From assembly GCF_037414475.1 (NCBI RefSeq), contig NZ_CP147913.1, forward strand, positions 4,834,001 through 4,898,000: 64,000 nucleotides of DNA, written 5' to 3'. Every line of letters begins with the position of its first letter. Within the stretch, counting starts at the first letter, position 1. Positions 24,709-33,513 of this stretch are shown here, in pieces. Made by a program: the position numbers and the translations under genes. Under the pieces are notes generated by a model. That model was not told where the DNA came from, searched no databases, and was given only the letters and a program-made list of their open reading frames with translations. The stretch comes from Myxococcus stipitatus (GTDB lineage Bacteria > Myxococcota > Myxococcia > Myxococcales > Myxococcaceae).

Positions 24709-26916
24709 TCAGAGGTGCTGCTTGAAGTAGCGCAGGGTCTCTTGCGACAAGCGCTCCGCCACGAACGGGTCCGCCATCACCATGTGAGACGCGCCGTTGA
24801 GCGGCAGGAACTCATGGGGCTGGCCGGCGCGGAACAGGGCGTTCGACAGCTTGAGGGCATGGAAGAAGAAGACGTTGTCGTCCGCGGTGCCGTGGATGAC
24901 CAGCAGCTTGCCCATGGGCTGCCCGGCCTTCACGTGGGTGAGCAACGAACTCTGCTCGTAGGCCTGCGGATGTTCATCGGGCAGGCCCAGGAAGCGCTCC
25001 GTGAGGTGCGTGTCGTAGTCGCGCCAGTCCGTCACGGCGGAGACGGCCACCGCGGCCTTGAAGACCTCCGGCCGGGTGAGCACGGCCAACGCGGACATGT
25101 ATCCCCCGTGGCTGCTTCCGGTGATGCCCACGCGGTTCAAGTCCATCTCAGGCACCACCTTGGCGAGCTCGCGCAGCGCGGACACCTGCTCATCGAGGAG
25201 CACCCGGGCGAAGTCGTACTTGGGCTTGCGCAGCGCGCGGTCGGCCAGCGGCGAGACTCCGCGCGCGTCCAGGCGCACGACGATGAAGCCCTGGTCCGCC
25301 ATCCACTGCGAGATGAGGTGCGCGGCCATGCTCTGCCACACCATCTGCGTCTCGGGACCCGCGTAGACGTCCACGATGACGGGCAGCTTCACGCCGGGCT
25401 TCGCGTCGCGCGGGCGCACGAGGGAGGTGGCGTAGCGGTCCTTGCCACTTCCCACCATGCGGACCTCCAGCCGGGGCTGGATGGGCGGCTCCTGCGCCAG
25501 GGAGGGCAGCTCGCCCAGTCGCGTGCCGTCCGCCTTCAGCACGGAGGTGGACTTCATGCTCGTGGGGCCCTCGGAGGTGATGACGAGCACGGCGCCATTC
25601 CTGGAGACGCGCCCCCGCTCCAGGGCCGGGCCGCTGGTGGTGACGCGGGTGGGGGACTCGCCCTTGCGCACGCGCCACAGGTAGCTCTCCGCCGCGGTGG
25701 TGCCTCCGTTGAAATAGACCGTCTCATCGCGCTCCACATACGCCACCAGCGAGGAGAAGCCCGCCCCGGGCGGGACGAGTGTCCGCACGCGCTGGCCCGT
25801 GGCGTCGCGCAGCTCCAGCTCCGAGGCGCCGTTGCGCTCGGTATGCCAGAGGAAGCCGCTGCCATCCGAGAGCCAGTGCGGGAAGGTCTGGTCCAGGTTG
25901 AGCCAGGCCTCGTCCGTCTCCACGAGCAGGGGCGTGGTGCGGCCCGTCTTCGTGTCCACCGCGAGGAGGACCTCCTCGGTCTGCGTGCGGTTCTGCACCA
26001 GCACCGTCAGCGGCCCCTTCGCGGGCCACTTCACCGTGGCCAGGTAGGGGTACTTCCGTGCGTCCCAGCTCACCCACGTCGTCTTGCCACCGGCGGCGGA
26101 GATGAGCCCCAGGCGCACCTTGGCGTTGGCCGTTCCGGCACGAGGATAGGAGAGCTGCTGCGCGCTGGCCTCGGGGGTGAGCGTGTTCGCGATGGCCAGC
26201 TTCTCCACGCCGGAGGTGTCCGACTCTGTATAGGCGAGGGTCTTCGCGTCCGGGCTCCACCAGTAACCGGTGAAGCGGCCCATCTCCTCCTGGGCGATGA
26301 ACTCGGCGAGCCCGTGGGTCTTCTCGGGCGTGCCGCCCTGGGTGACTCGGCGCTCGGTGTTGGTGGCCAGGTCCAGGCGATAGACGTCCTGGTCGCGCAC
26401 GTAGCCCACCTGTCCACCGCCGGGCGTGAAGCGCGGGTCGATGACGCCGGGGCCCGTCTTGAGCGCGGTCACCTTTCCGCTCTCACGCGCCACGACGTAC
26501 AGCTTGCCCGACAGGCCCACGAGGAGCTTCGAGCCATCCTCGGACAGGGCGAAGGAGGAGAAGCCTCGAGAGGAGACTCGCATGCGCTCGCGCCGCGCCT
26601 GCTCCTCGGGTGAGAGCTTCTCCTCGGCGCCCTGGAGGAGCGCGGCGGGGGTGAGCAGCTCGCGGGTCTCCTGGGTGGCCACGTCGAAGGCGTAGAGGGA
26701 GAGGGCCTGGGAGGTGGTGGAGTTGCGGAGGAAGAAGACCGTCTTTTCATCCGGGCTGAGGGTGATGGACGAGGGACGGCCGCTGTTGAAGAAGCGCGTC
26801 GCGAAGAGCTGGCGGAAGAAGTCGTCAGCGGGCGCCGCGGAGGTGGGGGTGGGCTTCGATTGAGCGAGGACCGGCGCGCTCAAGAGGACGAGGGCGGTGA
26901 ACAGGGCTTTCATCAT
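24709..26916 (-). CDS. DPP-IV-like S9 prolyl peptidase
   Basis: A 735-residue exported peptidase (signal MMKALFTALVLLSAPVLAQS). The N-terminal beta-propeller (about 30-480) includes AQEEMGRFTGYWWSPD, the double-Glu motif that binds the substrate amino terminus in dipeptidyl peptidase IV. The alpha/beta-hydrolase domain has GITGSSHGGYM with nucleophile Ser602, the Asp region HGTADDN and the catalytic His in GASHMV. It removes X-Pro/X-Ala dipeptides from peptide N-termini in the periplasm or outside. It is transcribed divergently from the copper ATPase. Confidence 0.92.
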   Translation of the reverse strand: MMKALFTALVLLSAPVLAQSKPTPTSAAPADDFFRQLFATRFFNSGRPSSITLSPDEKTVFFLRNSTTSQALSLYAFDVATQETRELLTPAALLQGAEEKLSPEEQARRERMRVSSRGFSSFALSEDGSKLLVGLSGKLYVVARESGKVTALKTGPGVIDPRFTPGGGQVGYVRDQDVYRLDLATNTERRVTQGGTPEKTHGLAEFIAQEEMGRFTGYWWSPDAKTLAYTESDTSGVEKLAIANTLTPEASAQQLSYPRAGTANAKVRLGLISAAGGKTTWVSWDARKYPYLATVKWPAKGPLTVLVQNRTQTEEVLLAVDTKTGRTTPLLVETDEAWLNLDQTFPHWLSDGSGFLWHTERNGASELELRDATGQRVRTLVPPGAGFSSLVAYVERDETVYFNGGTTAAESYLWRVRKGESPTRVTTSGPALERGRVSRNGAVLVITSEGPTSMKSTSVLKADGTRLGELPSLAQEPPIQPRLEVRMVGSGKDRYATSLVRPRDAKPGVKLPVIVDVYAGPETQMVWQSMAAHLISQWMADQGFIVVRLDARGVSPLADRALRKPKYDFARVLLDEQVSALRELAKVVPEMDLNRVGITGSSHGGYMSALAVLTRPEVFKAAVAVSAVTDWRDYDTHLTERFLGLPDEHPQAYEQSSLLTHVKAGQPMGKLLVIHGTADDNVFFFHALKLSNALFRAGQPHEFLPLNGASHMVMADPFVAERLSQETLRYFKQHL

Positions 26917-27063
26917 GGGGCACTCAGCGTGACATGTTCATGTTGCTGAACTGTGAAGGAACGGCTGTCTGGCGTATGTCTTTTGAACAGGGGATTTCGC
27001 CCGTTGACCATGACGGTTCCATGGCAATCCCCGGAGCGGGAAAGGGCCGCCCACGAGGGCGGG

Positions 27064-27089
27064 TGTAATTCGCAAGGAGGTGCCGCGTT
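27064..27089 (+). promoter_or_regulatory. Copper-island promoter A (copA)
   Basis: TGTAA (27064-27068), a 17-nt spacer and CGTTGG (27086) lie 44 nt before the copA start. The -35 extends to TGTAATTCGC, identical over ten bases to promoter B. The spacer length equals that of the three other island promoters. A separate inverted repeat, GGGGATT (26990-26996) / AATCCCC (27026-27032), lies upstream in the same divergent region. Confidence 0.7.
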
Positions 27090-27129
27090 GGTGGGGTAGG
27101 CCCGCTTGATGGCGGGCAGGAGGAATCCC

Positions 27130-29412
27130 ATGAACGCCGTTGAGACATCTCCATCCCTGTCTGGCGCCCTGGAGCGCATGGACCTCGCCGTGTCGGGCAT
27201 GACGTGCGCCGCCTGCGCCCGCCGCGTGGAGCGCACCTTGAGCGAGGTGGAGGGTGTCCAGGAGTGCAGCGTCAACTTCGCCACCCGCAAGGCCAGCGTC
27301 GTCTTCGACGCGAAGACCACCTCCGTCAACGCGCTGACGGAGGCTGTCGCGAGCGCGGGTTATCAAGCCGAGGTGCCGAAGGCGGAGGGTTCCAGTGAAG
27401 CGGACTCCGCCGAGGAGAAGGGCCTGCGGCGCAGGCTCGCGGTGGCGGTGCTCTTCGGCCTGCCGGTGGTGGTGATGGCCATGTCGCACGGGGCCTTGGA
27501 CTTCCCGGGCTCCAACTGGGTGCAGCTGCTCTTCACGCTGCCGGTCATCGCGTACAGCGGCGCGCCCATCTTCAAGGCCGCGTGGGCCGCGCTGCGGCAC
27601 CGGTCCGCGGACATGAACGTGCTGGTCGCGCTGGGGACGGGCACGGCGTTCCTCTACTCGGTGGTGGCCACCCAGTGGCCCACGCTCGGGGCGTCCGGGG
27701 AGCACGCGGGCCATGGCGACCATGGCGCGGCGCTGCCCGTCTACTTCGAGGCCGCCGCCGCGGTGATTGGCTTCGTGCTGCTGGGGCGCTTCCTGGAGTC
27801 GCGGGCCCGGACCCGGGCGGGAGATGCCATCCGGCGCTTGCAGGCGCTGGCTCCGGCCAACGCCACCGTGTTGCGAGACGGCGTCGAGCGCGAGGTGCCG
27901 CTTTCCCAGGTGCGCGTGGGCGACGAGGTGGTGGTGCGCCCGGGGCAGTCGATTCCGGTCGACGGCTCGGTGGTGGAGGGCGCGTCCTCGGTGGATGAGT
28001 CGATGCTCACCGGTGAGAGCCTGCCGGTGGAGAAGTCAGCGGGCGCGGAGGTGTTCGCGGGGACGATGAACAGCACGGGCCGGCTGGTCTTCCGCGCGGC
28101 GAAGGTGGGCACGGACACGGCGCTCCAGCAGATTGTGCAGGTGGTGGAGCGGGCGCAGGGGACCAAGGCGCCCATCGCGCGGCTGGCGGACGTGGTGAGC
28201 GGGGTCTTCACGCCGGTGGTGCTGCTCATCGCCATCGCCACCTTCGCGGCGTGGTTCGTCCTGGCTCCCGAGGAGACGCGCCTGACGATGGCGGTGCTCA
28301 ACACGGTGGCGGTGCTGGTCATCGCCTGCCCTTGCGCGCTGGGTCTGGCGACGCCCGCGGCGCTGATGGTGGGCATGGGGCGCGGCGCGCAGCTGGGCGT
28401 GTTGGTGAAGAGCGCGGCGTCGCTGGAAGGGGCCAGCCACATCGACACGGTGGTGCTCGACAAGACGGGGACGCTGACGCAGGGGCGCCCGGCCGTGGTG
28501 CGCATCATCACCTCGGGGGACATGACGGAGCGCGACGTGCTGGCGCTGACGGCGGCGGCGGAGTCCGGCAGTGAGCACCCGTTGGCCCGGGCCATCGTCG
28601 CGGAGGCCTCGGCCCGGGAGCTGAAGGTGGCCAAGCCCGAGTCGTTCGCCGCCACGCCGGGGCACGGTGTGGAGGCGCGAGTCGAAGGGCGCACGGTGTT
28701 CGTGGGCAGCCGGCGGATGATGGAGCGGCACGGTGTGTCCGGGAGCGCCGAGGCGGAGCGGGCGCTCACGTCGGATGGACAGACGCCGGTGTTGGTGGCG
28801 GTGGATGGCAAGTGGGTGGGCGCCATCGGCATCGCGGACCCGGAGCGCGAGGAGGCGGCGTCGGCGGTGCAGTCGCTGCGGAGCATGGGCATGCACGTGG
28901 TGATGCTCACGGGTGACCACGAGGGCCCCGCGTCGCGGGTGGCGAGGGCGCTGGGCATCGACCGGGTGTTCGCCGGGGTGTTGCCCGAGGGCAAGGCGCA
29001 CGTGGTCCGCACGCTCCAGGCGGAGGGCCGGAAGGTGGCCATGGTGGGGGATGGCATCAACGACGCGCCGGCCCTGGCCCAGGCGGACCTGGGGGTGGCG
29101 ATGGGGACGGGGACGGACGTGGCGCGGGATGCGGCGGGGGTCGCGCTGCTGCGCTCCGACTTGAGGGGACTGCCCGCGGCGCTGGGGCTGGCCCGCTCCA
29201 CGATGGGGGTGATTCGGCAGAACCTGTTCTGGGCGTTCCTCTACAACGCCCTGGGCATCCCGGTGGCGGCGGGGCTGCTCTACACGATGACGGGTTGGTT
29301 GCTGTCGCCCATGCTGGCGAGCCTGGCGATGTCGCTGTCGAGCGTGTCGGTGCTGCTCAACAGCCTGCGCCTGCGCAGCTTGCGCCTGCCCGCCGCCCAG
29401 CCGGTGGCCTGA
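27130..29412 (+). CDS. copA: Copper-translocating P1B-type ATPase
   Basis: A 760-residue P-type ATPase. One N-terminal heavy-metal-associated domain has GMTCAAC (residues 23-29). The transmembrane metal site is CPC at 400-402, the phosphorylation motif DKTGT begins at Asp444, the P1B-specific SEHPLA His is at 483, and GDGINDAP surrounds Asp641. CPC plus an HMA domain indicates Cu(I) export from the cytosol. ATG 27130 follows AGGAGG; two earlier in-frame ATGs lack this. Promoter A precedes it and a 13-bp terminator follows. It lies at the start of the copper island. Confidence 0.93.
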   Translation: MNAVETSPSLSGALERMDLAVSGMTCAACARRVERTLSEVEGVQECSVNFATRKASVVFDAKTTSVNALTEAVASAGYQAEVPKAEGSSEADSAEEKGLRRRLAVAVLFGLPVVVMAMSHGALDFPGSNWVQLLFTLPVIAYSGAPIFKAAWAALRHRSADMNVLVALGTGTAFLYSVVATQWPTLGASGEHAGHGDHGAALPVYFEAAAAVIGFVLLGRFLESRARTRAGDAIRRLQALAPANATVLRDGVEREVPLSQVRVGDEVVVRPGQSIPVDGSVVEGASSVDESMLTGESLPVEKSAGAEVFAGTMNSTGRLVFRAAKVGTDTALQQIVQVVERAQGTKAPIARLADVVSGVFTPVVLLIAIATFAAWFVLAPEETRLTMAVLNTVAVLVIACPCALGLATPAALMVGMGRGAQLGVLVKSAASLEGASHIDTVVLDKTGTLTQGRPAVVRIITSGDMTERDVLALTAAAESGSEHPLARAIVAEASARELKVAKPESFAATPGHGVEARVEGRTVFVGSRRMMERHGVSGSAEAERALTSDGQTPVLVAVDGKWVGAIGIADPEREEAASAVQSLRSMGMHVVMLTGDHEGPASRVARALGIDRVFAGVLPEGKAHVVRTLQAEGRKVAMVGDGINDAPALAQADLGVAMGTGTDVARDAAGVALLRSDLRGLPAALGLARSTMGVIRQNLFWAFLYNALGIPVAAGLLYTMTGWLLSPMLASLAMSLSSVSVLLNSLRLRSLRLPAAQPVA

Positions 29413-29442
29413 GTCTCCGGGGACTGAGTGAGGAGTTCGCGG

Positions 29443-29483
29443 CGCCACGGTCCTCTGCTGGAGGGCCGTGGCGTTCGTGTTTT
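29443..29483 (+). terminator. Rho-independent terminator after copA
   Basis: A 13-bp stem (CGCCACGGTCCTC / GAGGGCCGTGGCG, one G-T pair) with loop TGCTG is followed by TTCGTGTTTT. It ends 9 nt before promoter C, separating copA from the cupredoxin gene. Confidence 0.8.
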
Positions 29484-29491
29484 CGGGGGCC

Positions 29492-29517
29492 TGTAAGAGC
29501 CCAAGAGGCGTGTCGTT
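29492..29517 (+). promoter_or_regulatory. Copper-island promoter C (cupredoxin gene)
   Basis: TGTAA (29492-29496), 17-nt spacer, CGTTAG (29514-29519), 84-87 nt before the ATG at 29601. The -10 (CGTTAGTG) differs from promoter B by one base. It begins 9 nt downstream of the copA terminator. Confidence 0.68.
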
Positions 29518-29600
29518 AGTGAGGATGAAGGCGGCGGCGAGCCAGGGGATGCGAAGTGCTCCCCGGTGTGCCGCGCCACGGACGTACCTGGGAGAAGGCC

Positions 29601-29981
29601 ATGTTGGACACGACGGAAGTGATGGTGGTGGCGAGCAGTCTGGTGGCGGCGGCGGCGACGGCGTTGTTCTTCTTCGGGCCGCGCAAGCGCACCCGGGCGA
29701 AGAGTGAGACGGGTGGCGCACAGCAGGTGGACCTGATGGTGGATGGGGGCTACCGGCCCGACCGCATCGTGGTGCGCGCGGGGATGCCGGTGAAGCTCAA
29801 CGTCCTGCGCACGGACCGTTCCGCCTGCTCCGAGCAGTTCGTCCTGGGGGACCTGGGCGTGTCCCGGACGCTGCCGACGGGGCGGGTGGTGAGCATCGAC
29901 CTGCCCGCCCTCAAGGAGGGTGCGTACGACTTCACGTGCGGCATGAACATGCTGCGTGGCCGCCTCATCGCCGAGTCGTGA
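29601..29981 (+). CDS. Membrane-anchored cupredoxin-domain protein
   Basis: A 126-residue protein with one N-terminal transmembrane helix (VMVVASSLVAAAATALFFFG, about residues 7-26) and a periplasmic cupredoxin-like domain. The sequence VDLMVDGGYRPDRIVVRAGM fits the EfeO/Cupredoxin_1 pattern. Potential copper ligands are Cys in RSACSEQF and Cys/Met in FTCGMNMLRG; the usual His ligands are not obvious, so the site may be Cys/Met-based and suited to Cu(I). It probably binds copper at the outer face of the inner membrane, receiving it from or supplying it to neighbouring proteins. Confidence 0.8.
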   Translation: MLDTTEVMVVASSLVAAAATALFFFGPRKRTRAKSETGGAQQVDLMVDGGYRPDRIVVRAGMPVKLNVLRTDRSACSEQFVLGDLGVSRTLPTGRVVSIDLPALKEGAYDFTCGMNMLRGRLIAES

Positions 29982-29991
29982 AACACGCAGC

Positions 29992-30017
29992 TGTAATTCG
30001 CCGGCGGCTTTCTCGTT
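29992..30017 (+). promoter_or_regulatory. Copper-island promoter B (His-rich lipoprotein operon)
   Basis: TGTAATTCGC (29992-30001) and CGTTAGCG (30014-30021) with a 17-nt spacer between TGTAA and CGTT. It lies 11 nt after the cupredoxin stop and 43-46 nt before the ATG at 30060, driving the lipoprotein-TolC-multicopper oxidase operon. Confidence 0.7.
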
Positions 30018-30059
30018 AGCGGGCTCGCAAGGGACAGCACCCCATCAAGGAACCTCATC

Positions 30060-30584
30060 ATGAAGAAGCTCCTCGCACTCTCCTTCCTGGCGCCCCTCTC
30101 CGCCTGTGCGTCCACCCCGTGGACCGAGCTCGACGCGAACCCCGAGTCCCCCGCCTCCCTCCGCGCCCAAGAGGCTCCCCGGCCGGAGGCGGTCGCGGTG
30201 CTCGCCGACGCGGATCCGCTGCGCGCCCCGGCCGGGGTGGTGCCCGCGGTGGTGGGGCAGGGCGGCGGCCACGCGGGGCACCACGGCCACCACGGTGGGG
30301 GTGATGCGAACGAGAACGCGGGTGGGCATCACATGAATCACGGTGCCGCCGGCGGACAGGGCTCGGGTGACCACGGCGGCCATCAGATGAATCACGGCGG
30401 AGCCGAGAAGCAGGGCGCGGGTGACCACGGCGGCCATCAGATGAATCACGGCGGAGCCGAGAAGCAGGGCCGCCCCTCGCGGGACACGAAGCAGTCGAAT
30501 CCTCACGACGGACACACGGGGCACTCGGGTGGCAGTCCGAGCACCGGCACACCGGCCCCCGCGCATGACCAGCACCAGCACTGA
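30060..30584 (+). CDS. His/Met-rich copper-binding lipoprotein
   Basis: A 174-residue lipoprotein (MKKLLALSFLAPLSAC; lipobox LSAC, Cys at residue 16). After a Pro/Ala-rich linker, residues about 72-150 are packed with His, Gly and Met: HHGHH, then three HMNH or QMNHGG units. Two copies of an 18-residue unit, GDHGGHQMNHGGAEKQGA, are encoded by an exact-phase 54-bp repeat at 30367 and 30421. The tail has further HDGHTGHSGG and HDQHQH. Such His/Met clusters chelate Cu(I)/Cu(II), so it likely buffers copper in the periplasm. First gene of the operon from promoter B. Confidence 0.8.
   Translation: MKKLLALSFLAPLSACASTPWTELDANPESPASLRAQEAPRPEAVAVLADADPLRAPAGVVPAVVGQGGGHAGHHGHHGGGDANENAGGHHMNHGAAGGQGSGDHGGHQMNHGGAEKQGAGDHGGHQMNHGGAEKQGRPSRDTKQSNPHDGHTGHSGGSPSTGTPAPAHDQHQH
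30367..30470 (+). repeat. 54-bp tandem repeat in the His-rich gene
   Basis: Two nearly identical direct copies, beginning at 30367 and 30421 (offset 54 bp), encode the 18-residue His/Met unit. A third, diverged copy precedes them near 30325-30366. Confidence 0.85.
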
Positions 30585-30611
30585 CAGCTCGCGACGACGA
30601 AGAGACACCCC

Positions 30612-32063
30612 ATGAAGATCTGGTCATCCTCCCGTTGGAAGAAGCCCGCTCAGGGCGCCCTGTTGGCCTCCACGTTCGTGCTCGGTGGTTGCGTGACGGT
30701 CCCCTATGCCGATGATGTGCGTGACGTCCGCTCGACGTTGGGTTCCCGCTGGGCTCCCGAGCTCCCGGTCCCCGCGCTCACGGGCGAGGCCCCTCGCGGC
30801 GAAGACGTCGACACCGTGGTGAAGGAGTTGCTGTCCCAGCCGCTCACGGCCGACGCCGCGGTGCGCATCGCGCTGCTCAACAACCGCGACCTGCGCGCGG
30901 CCATGCACGAGCTGGGCATCGCCACCGGCAACGTCGTGCAGGCAAGCCTCCCGCCCATCCCCGAGGTGGGGCTCGAGGTGACCAAGCCCGCGGGCAGCAC
31001 CAAGGTCCAGACGGGCCTCGGGCTCGAGTACAACCTGTCCGACCTCATCCTCCTCCCGCAGCGCCGAGGCGTGGCCCTGGCCGAGCGCGCGTCGGAGCAG
31101 GCTCGCACGGCGAGCGAGGTGCTGGGCCTTGCGTACCGCACGCGCCTGGCCTTCTACGAAGTACAGGCGCGGCGTCAGCAACTGGAGCTGCGCAACCTGG
31201 CGCTCCGCAACGCACAGGCTCGCTACGGCACGGCCGTGGAGCTGGAGAAGGTGGGCAACCTTCGCGCGCTCGACCTGGCCACCGAGCGCTCCGCCGTGGA
31301 AGCCGCGCGTCTGGCCGTGGCCGAGGCGGACAACGCCCTCCAGGATGCTCGTGAGGACCTCAACGTGGAGCTGGGCCTCTTCGGCGCCGATACTCAGTGG
31401 ACGGTGGACGCGCTCCTGGCCGACCCGTCGGACGCGCTGAGCAAGCAGGAGGGATTGGAGGCGCGTGCCATCGAGGTGAGCCTCGACCTGTCGGAGCTGC
31501 GCGGACGCATGGAGGCCGCGGACCGGCGCAACCAGCTCGCGCGGACCGAGGGCTTCCTGCCGACCCTGTCCGGTGGCGTCCATGGCGAGCGGGAGGATGA
31601 CCGGTGGGAGATGGGCGCGAGCCTCCGCGTCGGGGTGCCGCTCTTCGACCGCAAGCGCGGCGAGCGCATCGCGACCCTCTCCTCACGCGAGTCCTTGAAG
31701 GCTCGCTATGAGGCCACGGCCACCGCCATCCGCGCCTCGCTGCGCCAGGCCCGCTTCCGCGTGGAGTCCACCGCGAGCCGCGCGATGCACGTGCGGGACG
31801 TGCTCCTGCCCGCCACGCGCAAGGCCCTGGAGGAGACGGTGCTCCAGTACAACGCGATGCAGCTGGGCGTCTTCGACCTGCTGCGCGCCCAGGACAACGT
31901 GACGAACGCGGCCAGCACGTATGTGGACACGCTGCTGGAGCACCACCGCGCTCGCGCCGCGCTGGAGCAATTGCTCGCGGGCCGTCACCAGGGCGTGGAG
32001 CTGGCCCCCACCCGCATCTCGTCCGCCGCTTCGGGCTCCGCGCCCGCCGCGGACGCTCACTGA
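30612..32063 (+). CDS. TolC/CusC-type outer-membrane efflux lipoprotein
   Basis: A 483-residue outer-membrane factor with a lipoprotein signal (LLASTFVLGGC, Cys near residue 27). Long coiled-coil helices with heptad patterns (LRNAQARYGTAVELEKVGN; LARTEGFLPTLSGGV) are typical of TolC-family trimers. In copper-resistance systems it would form the outer channel of a CusCBA-like exporter; no RND pump or membrane-fusion gene lies here, so its inner partner is elsewhere or absent. It lies 27 nt after the His-rich gene and 43 nt before the multicopper oxidase. Confidence 0.85.
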   Translation: MKIWSSSRWKKPAQGALLASTFVLGGCVTVPYADDVRDVRSTLGSRWAPELPVPALTGEAPRGEDVDTVVKELLSQPLTADAAVRIALLNNRDLRAAMHELGIATGNVVQASLPPIPEVGLEVTKPAGSTKVQTGLGLEYNLSDLILLPQRRGVALAERASEQARTASEVLGLAYRTRLAFYEVQARRQQLELRNLALRNAQARYGTAVELEKVGNLRALDLATERSAVEAARLAVAEADNALQDAREDLNVELGLFGADTQWTVDALLADPSDALSKQEGLEARAIEVSLDLSELRGRMEAADRRNQLARTEGFLPTLSGGVHGEREDDRWEMGASLRVGVPLFDRKRGERIATLSSRESLKARYEATATAIRASLRQARFRVESTASRAMHVRDVLLPATRKALEETVLQYNAMQLGVFDLLRAQDNVTNAASTYVDTLLEHHRARAALEQLLAGRHQGVELAPTRISSAASGSAPAADAH

Positions 32064-32106
32064 CTTTTTGCCTCACGGCACTCTGGATTCGAGAAGGACT
32101 CTCATC

Positions 32107-33423
32107 ATGGACCGCAGGGAATTCATGCAGTTTGGAGCACTCGCGGGTGGCACGTTGCTCGCCGGCCAGGCGCTCGCGCAGACCCCGTCGAACCTCGCGC
32201 CCGCCGTCAGGGCCCGGGCCGAGAAGCCGCGCATCGTCGCGCCTGGAGGGCAGGTCGCCGTCGTCACGCCCAATGGCTCCACGCTGCCCTGGAAGAACGT
32301 GGGCGGCGTGAAGGTGGGCCACCTGGTGGCGATGCCCGTGAGGCACACGTTCGCGCCGGGGCTGGAGGTGGAGGCGTGGGGTTACAACGGCTCGACGCCG
32401 GGGCCGACCATCGAGGCGGTGGAAGGGGACCGCATCCGCATCTACGTCACCAACCGGCTGCCCGAGCCCACCACGGTGCACTGGCATGGGCTCATCCTGC
32501 CCAACGGCATGGATGGTGTGTCCGGGCTCAACCAGCGCCCCATCGCGCCGGGGGAGACGTTCGCCTACGAGTTCACGCTGAACCGCGCGGGCACGTACAT
32601 GTACCATCCGCACTACGACGAGATGACGCAGATGGCGCTGGGGATGATGGGCATGCTCATCGTCCACCCCAAGCGTTCGCGAGGCCCTCGCGTGGACCGC
32701 GACTTCGCGCTGATGACCCACGAGTGGAAGGTGCTGCCGGGCATGCGCCGGCCGGACCCCAACGCGATGAGCGACTTCAACGTCCTCACGTTCAACTCCA
32801 AGGCCTTCCCCGCCACGGCGCCGCTGGTCATCGGCCGGGGCGAGCGCGTGCGCATCCGCCTGGGCAACCTGTCCGCGATGGACCATCACCCCATCCACTT
32901 GCATGGCCTGTACTTCGAGGTGACGGGCACGGATGGAGGCTTCGTTCCCGAGTCCGCGCGCTACCCGGAGACGTCCGTGCTCGTCCCGGTGGGCAGCACC
33001 CGTGTCATCGAGTTCGTCGCGGATGAGCCAGGCGACTGGGCGATGCACTGCCACATGACCCACCACGTGATGAACCAGATGGGGCACGCGGCGCCGGTGA
33101 CGGTGGGGGCGAACGCCAGGAACATCGACAAGCAGGTGCAGGCGCTGGTGCCGCAGTACATGACGATGGGGCAGGACGGCATGGGCGGGATGGAGGAGAT
33201 GGGCATGCCGGTGCCGCCCAACAGCATCCCGATGAAGGGCGGCAAGGGGCCGTTTGGTTCCATCGACATGGGCGGCATGTTCACGGTGCTGAAGGTGCGT
33301 GAGAACCCGGAGGCCGAGGACGGCAGCGGCTGGTACGTGCATCCGAAGGGCACGGTCGCCGACAAGGCGGACCCGGCGAAGCTCGCGGCGGATGGCATCG
33401 ACCCGGACGTCCGCTTCGGCTGA
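32107..33423 (+). CDS. Multicopper oxidase (CopA/CuoB-like copper oxidase)
   Basis: A 438-residue multicopper oxidase with a twin-arginine-type signal (MDRREFMQFGALAGGTLLAG). All four copper motifs are visible: HWHG (125-128), HPH (167-169), HPIHLHG (261-267) and HCHMTHH (314-320) with Met325, giving type-1 ligands His261, Cys315, His320 and Met325. A Met-rich stretch (GMGGMEEMGMPV) near 365 is typical of Cu(I) oxidases. It should oxidise Cu(I) to the less toxic Cu(II) in the periplasm. Last gene of the operon; terminator at 33442. Confidence 0.92.
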   Translation: MDRREFMQFGALAGGTLLAGQALAQTPSNLAPAVRARAEKPRIVAPGGQVAVVTPNGSTLPWKNVGGVKVGHLVAMPVRHTFAPGLEVEAWGYNGSTPGPTIEAVEGDRIRIYVTNRLPEPTTVHWHGLILPNGMDGVSGLNQRPIAPGETFAYEFTLNRAGTYMYHPHYDEMTQMALGMMGMLIVHPKRSRGPRVDRDFALMTHEWKVLPGMRRPDPNAMSDFNVLTFNSKAFPATAPLVIGRGERVRIRLGNLSAMDHHPIHLHGLYFEVTGTDGGFVPESARYPETSVLVPVGSTRVIEFVADEPGDWAMHCHMTHHVMNQMGHAAPVTVGANARNIDKQVQALVPQYMTMGQDGMGGMEEMGMPVPPNSIPMKGGKGPFGSIDMGGMFTVLKVRENPEAEDGSGWYVHPKGTVADKADPAKLAADGIDPDVRFG

Positions 33424-33441
33424 GCGCGAAGGAAGTCTCGA

Positions 33442-33472
33442 GGGGCGGGGGCCACGGTCCTCCGCCCCTTTT
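33442..33472 (+). terminator. Rho-independent terminator after the multicopper oxidase
   Basis: Stem GGGGCGG (33442-33448) / CCGCCCC (33462-33468) with a 13-nt loop, followed by TTTT. It lies 19 nt after the oxidase stop and before the sigma-factor gene. Confidence 0.85.
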
Positions 33473-33513
33473 CACGTGTCATGAGTCCAGGCCGGAATGC
33501 GCGGAGGAGTGAA

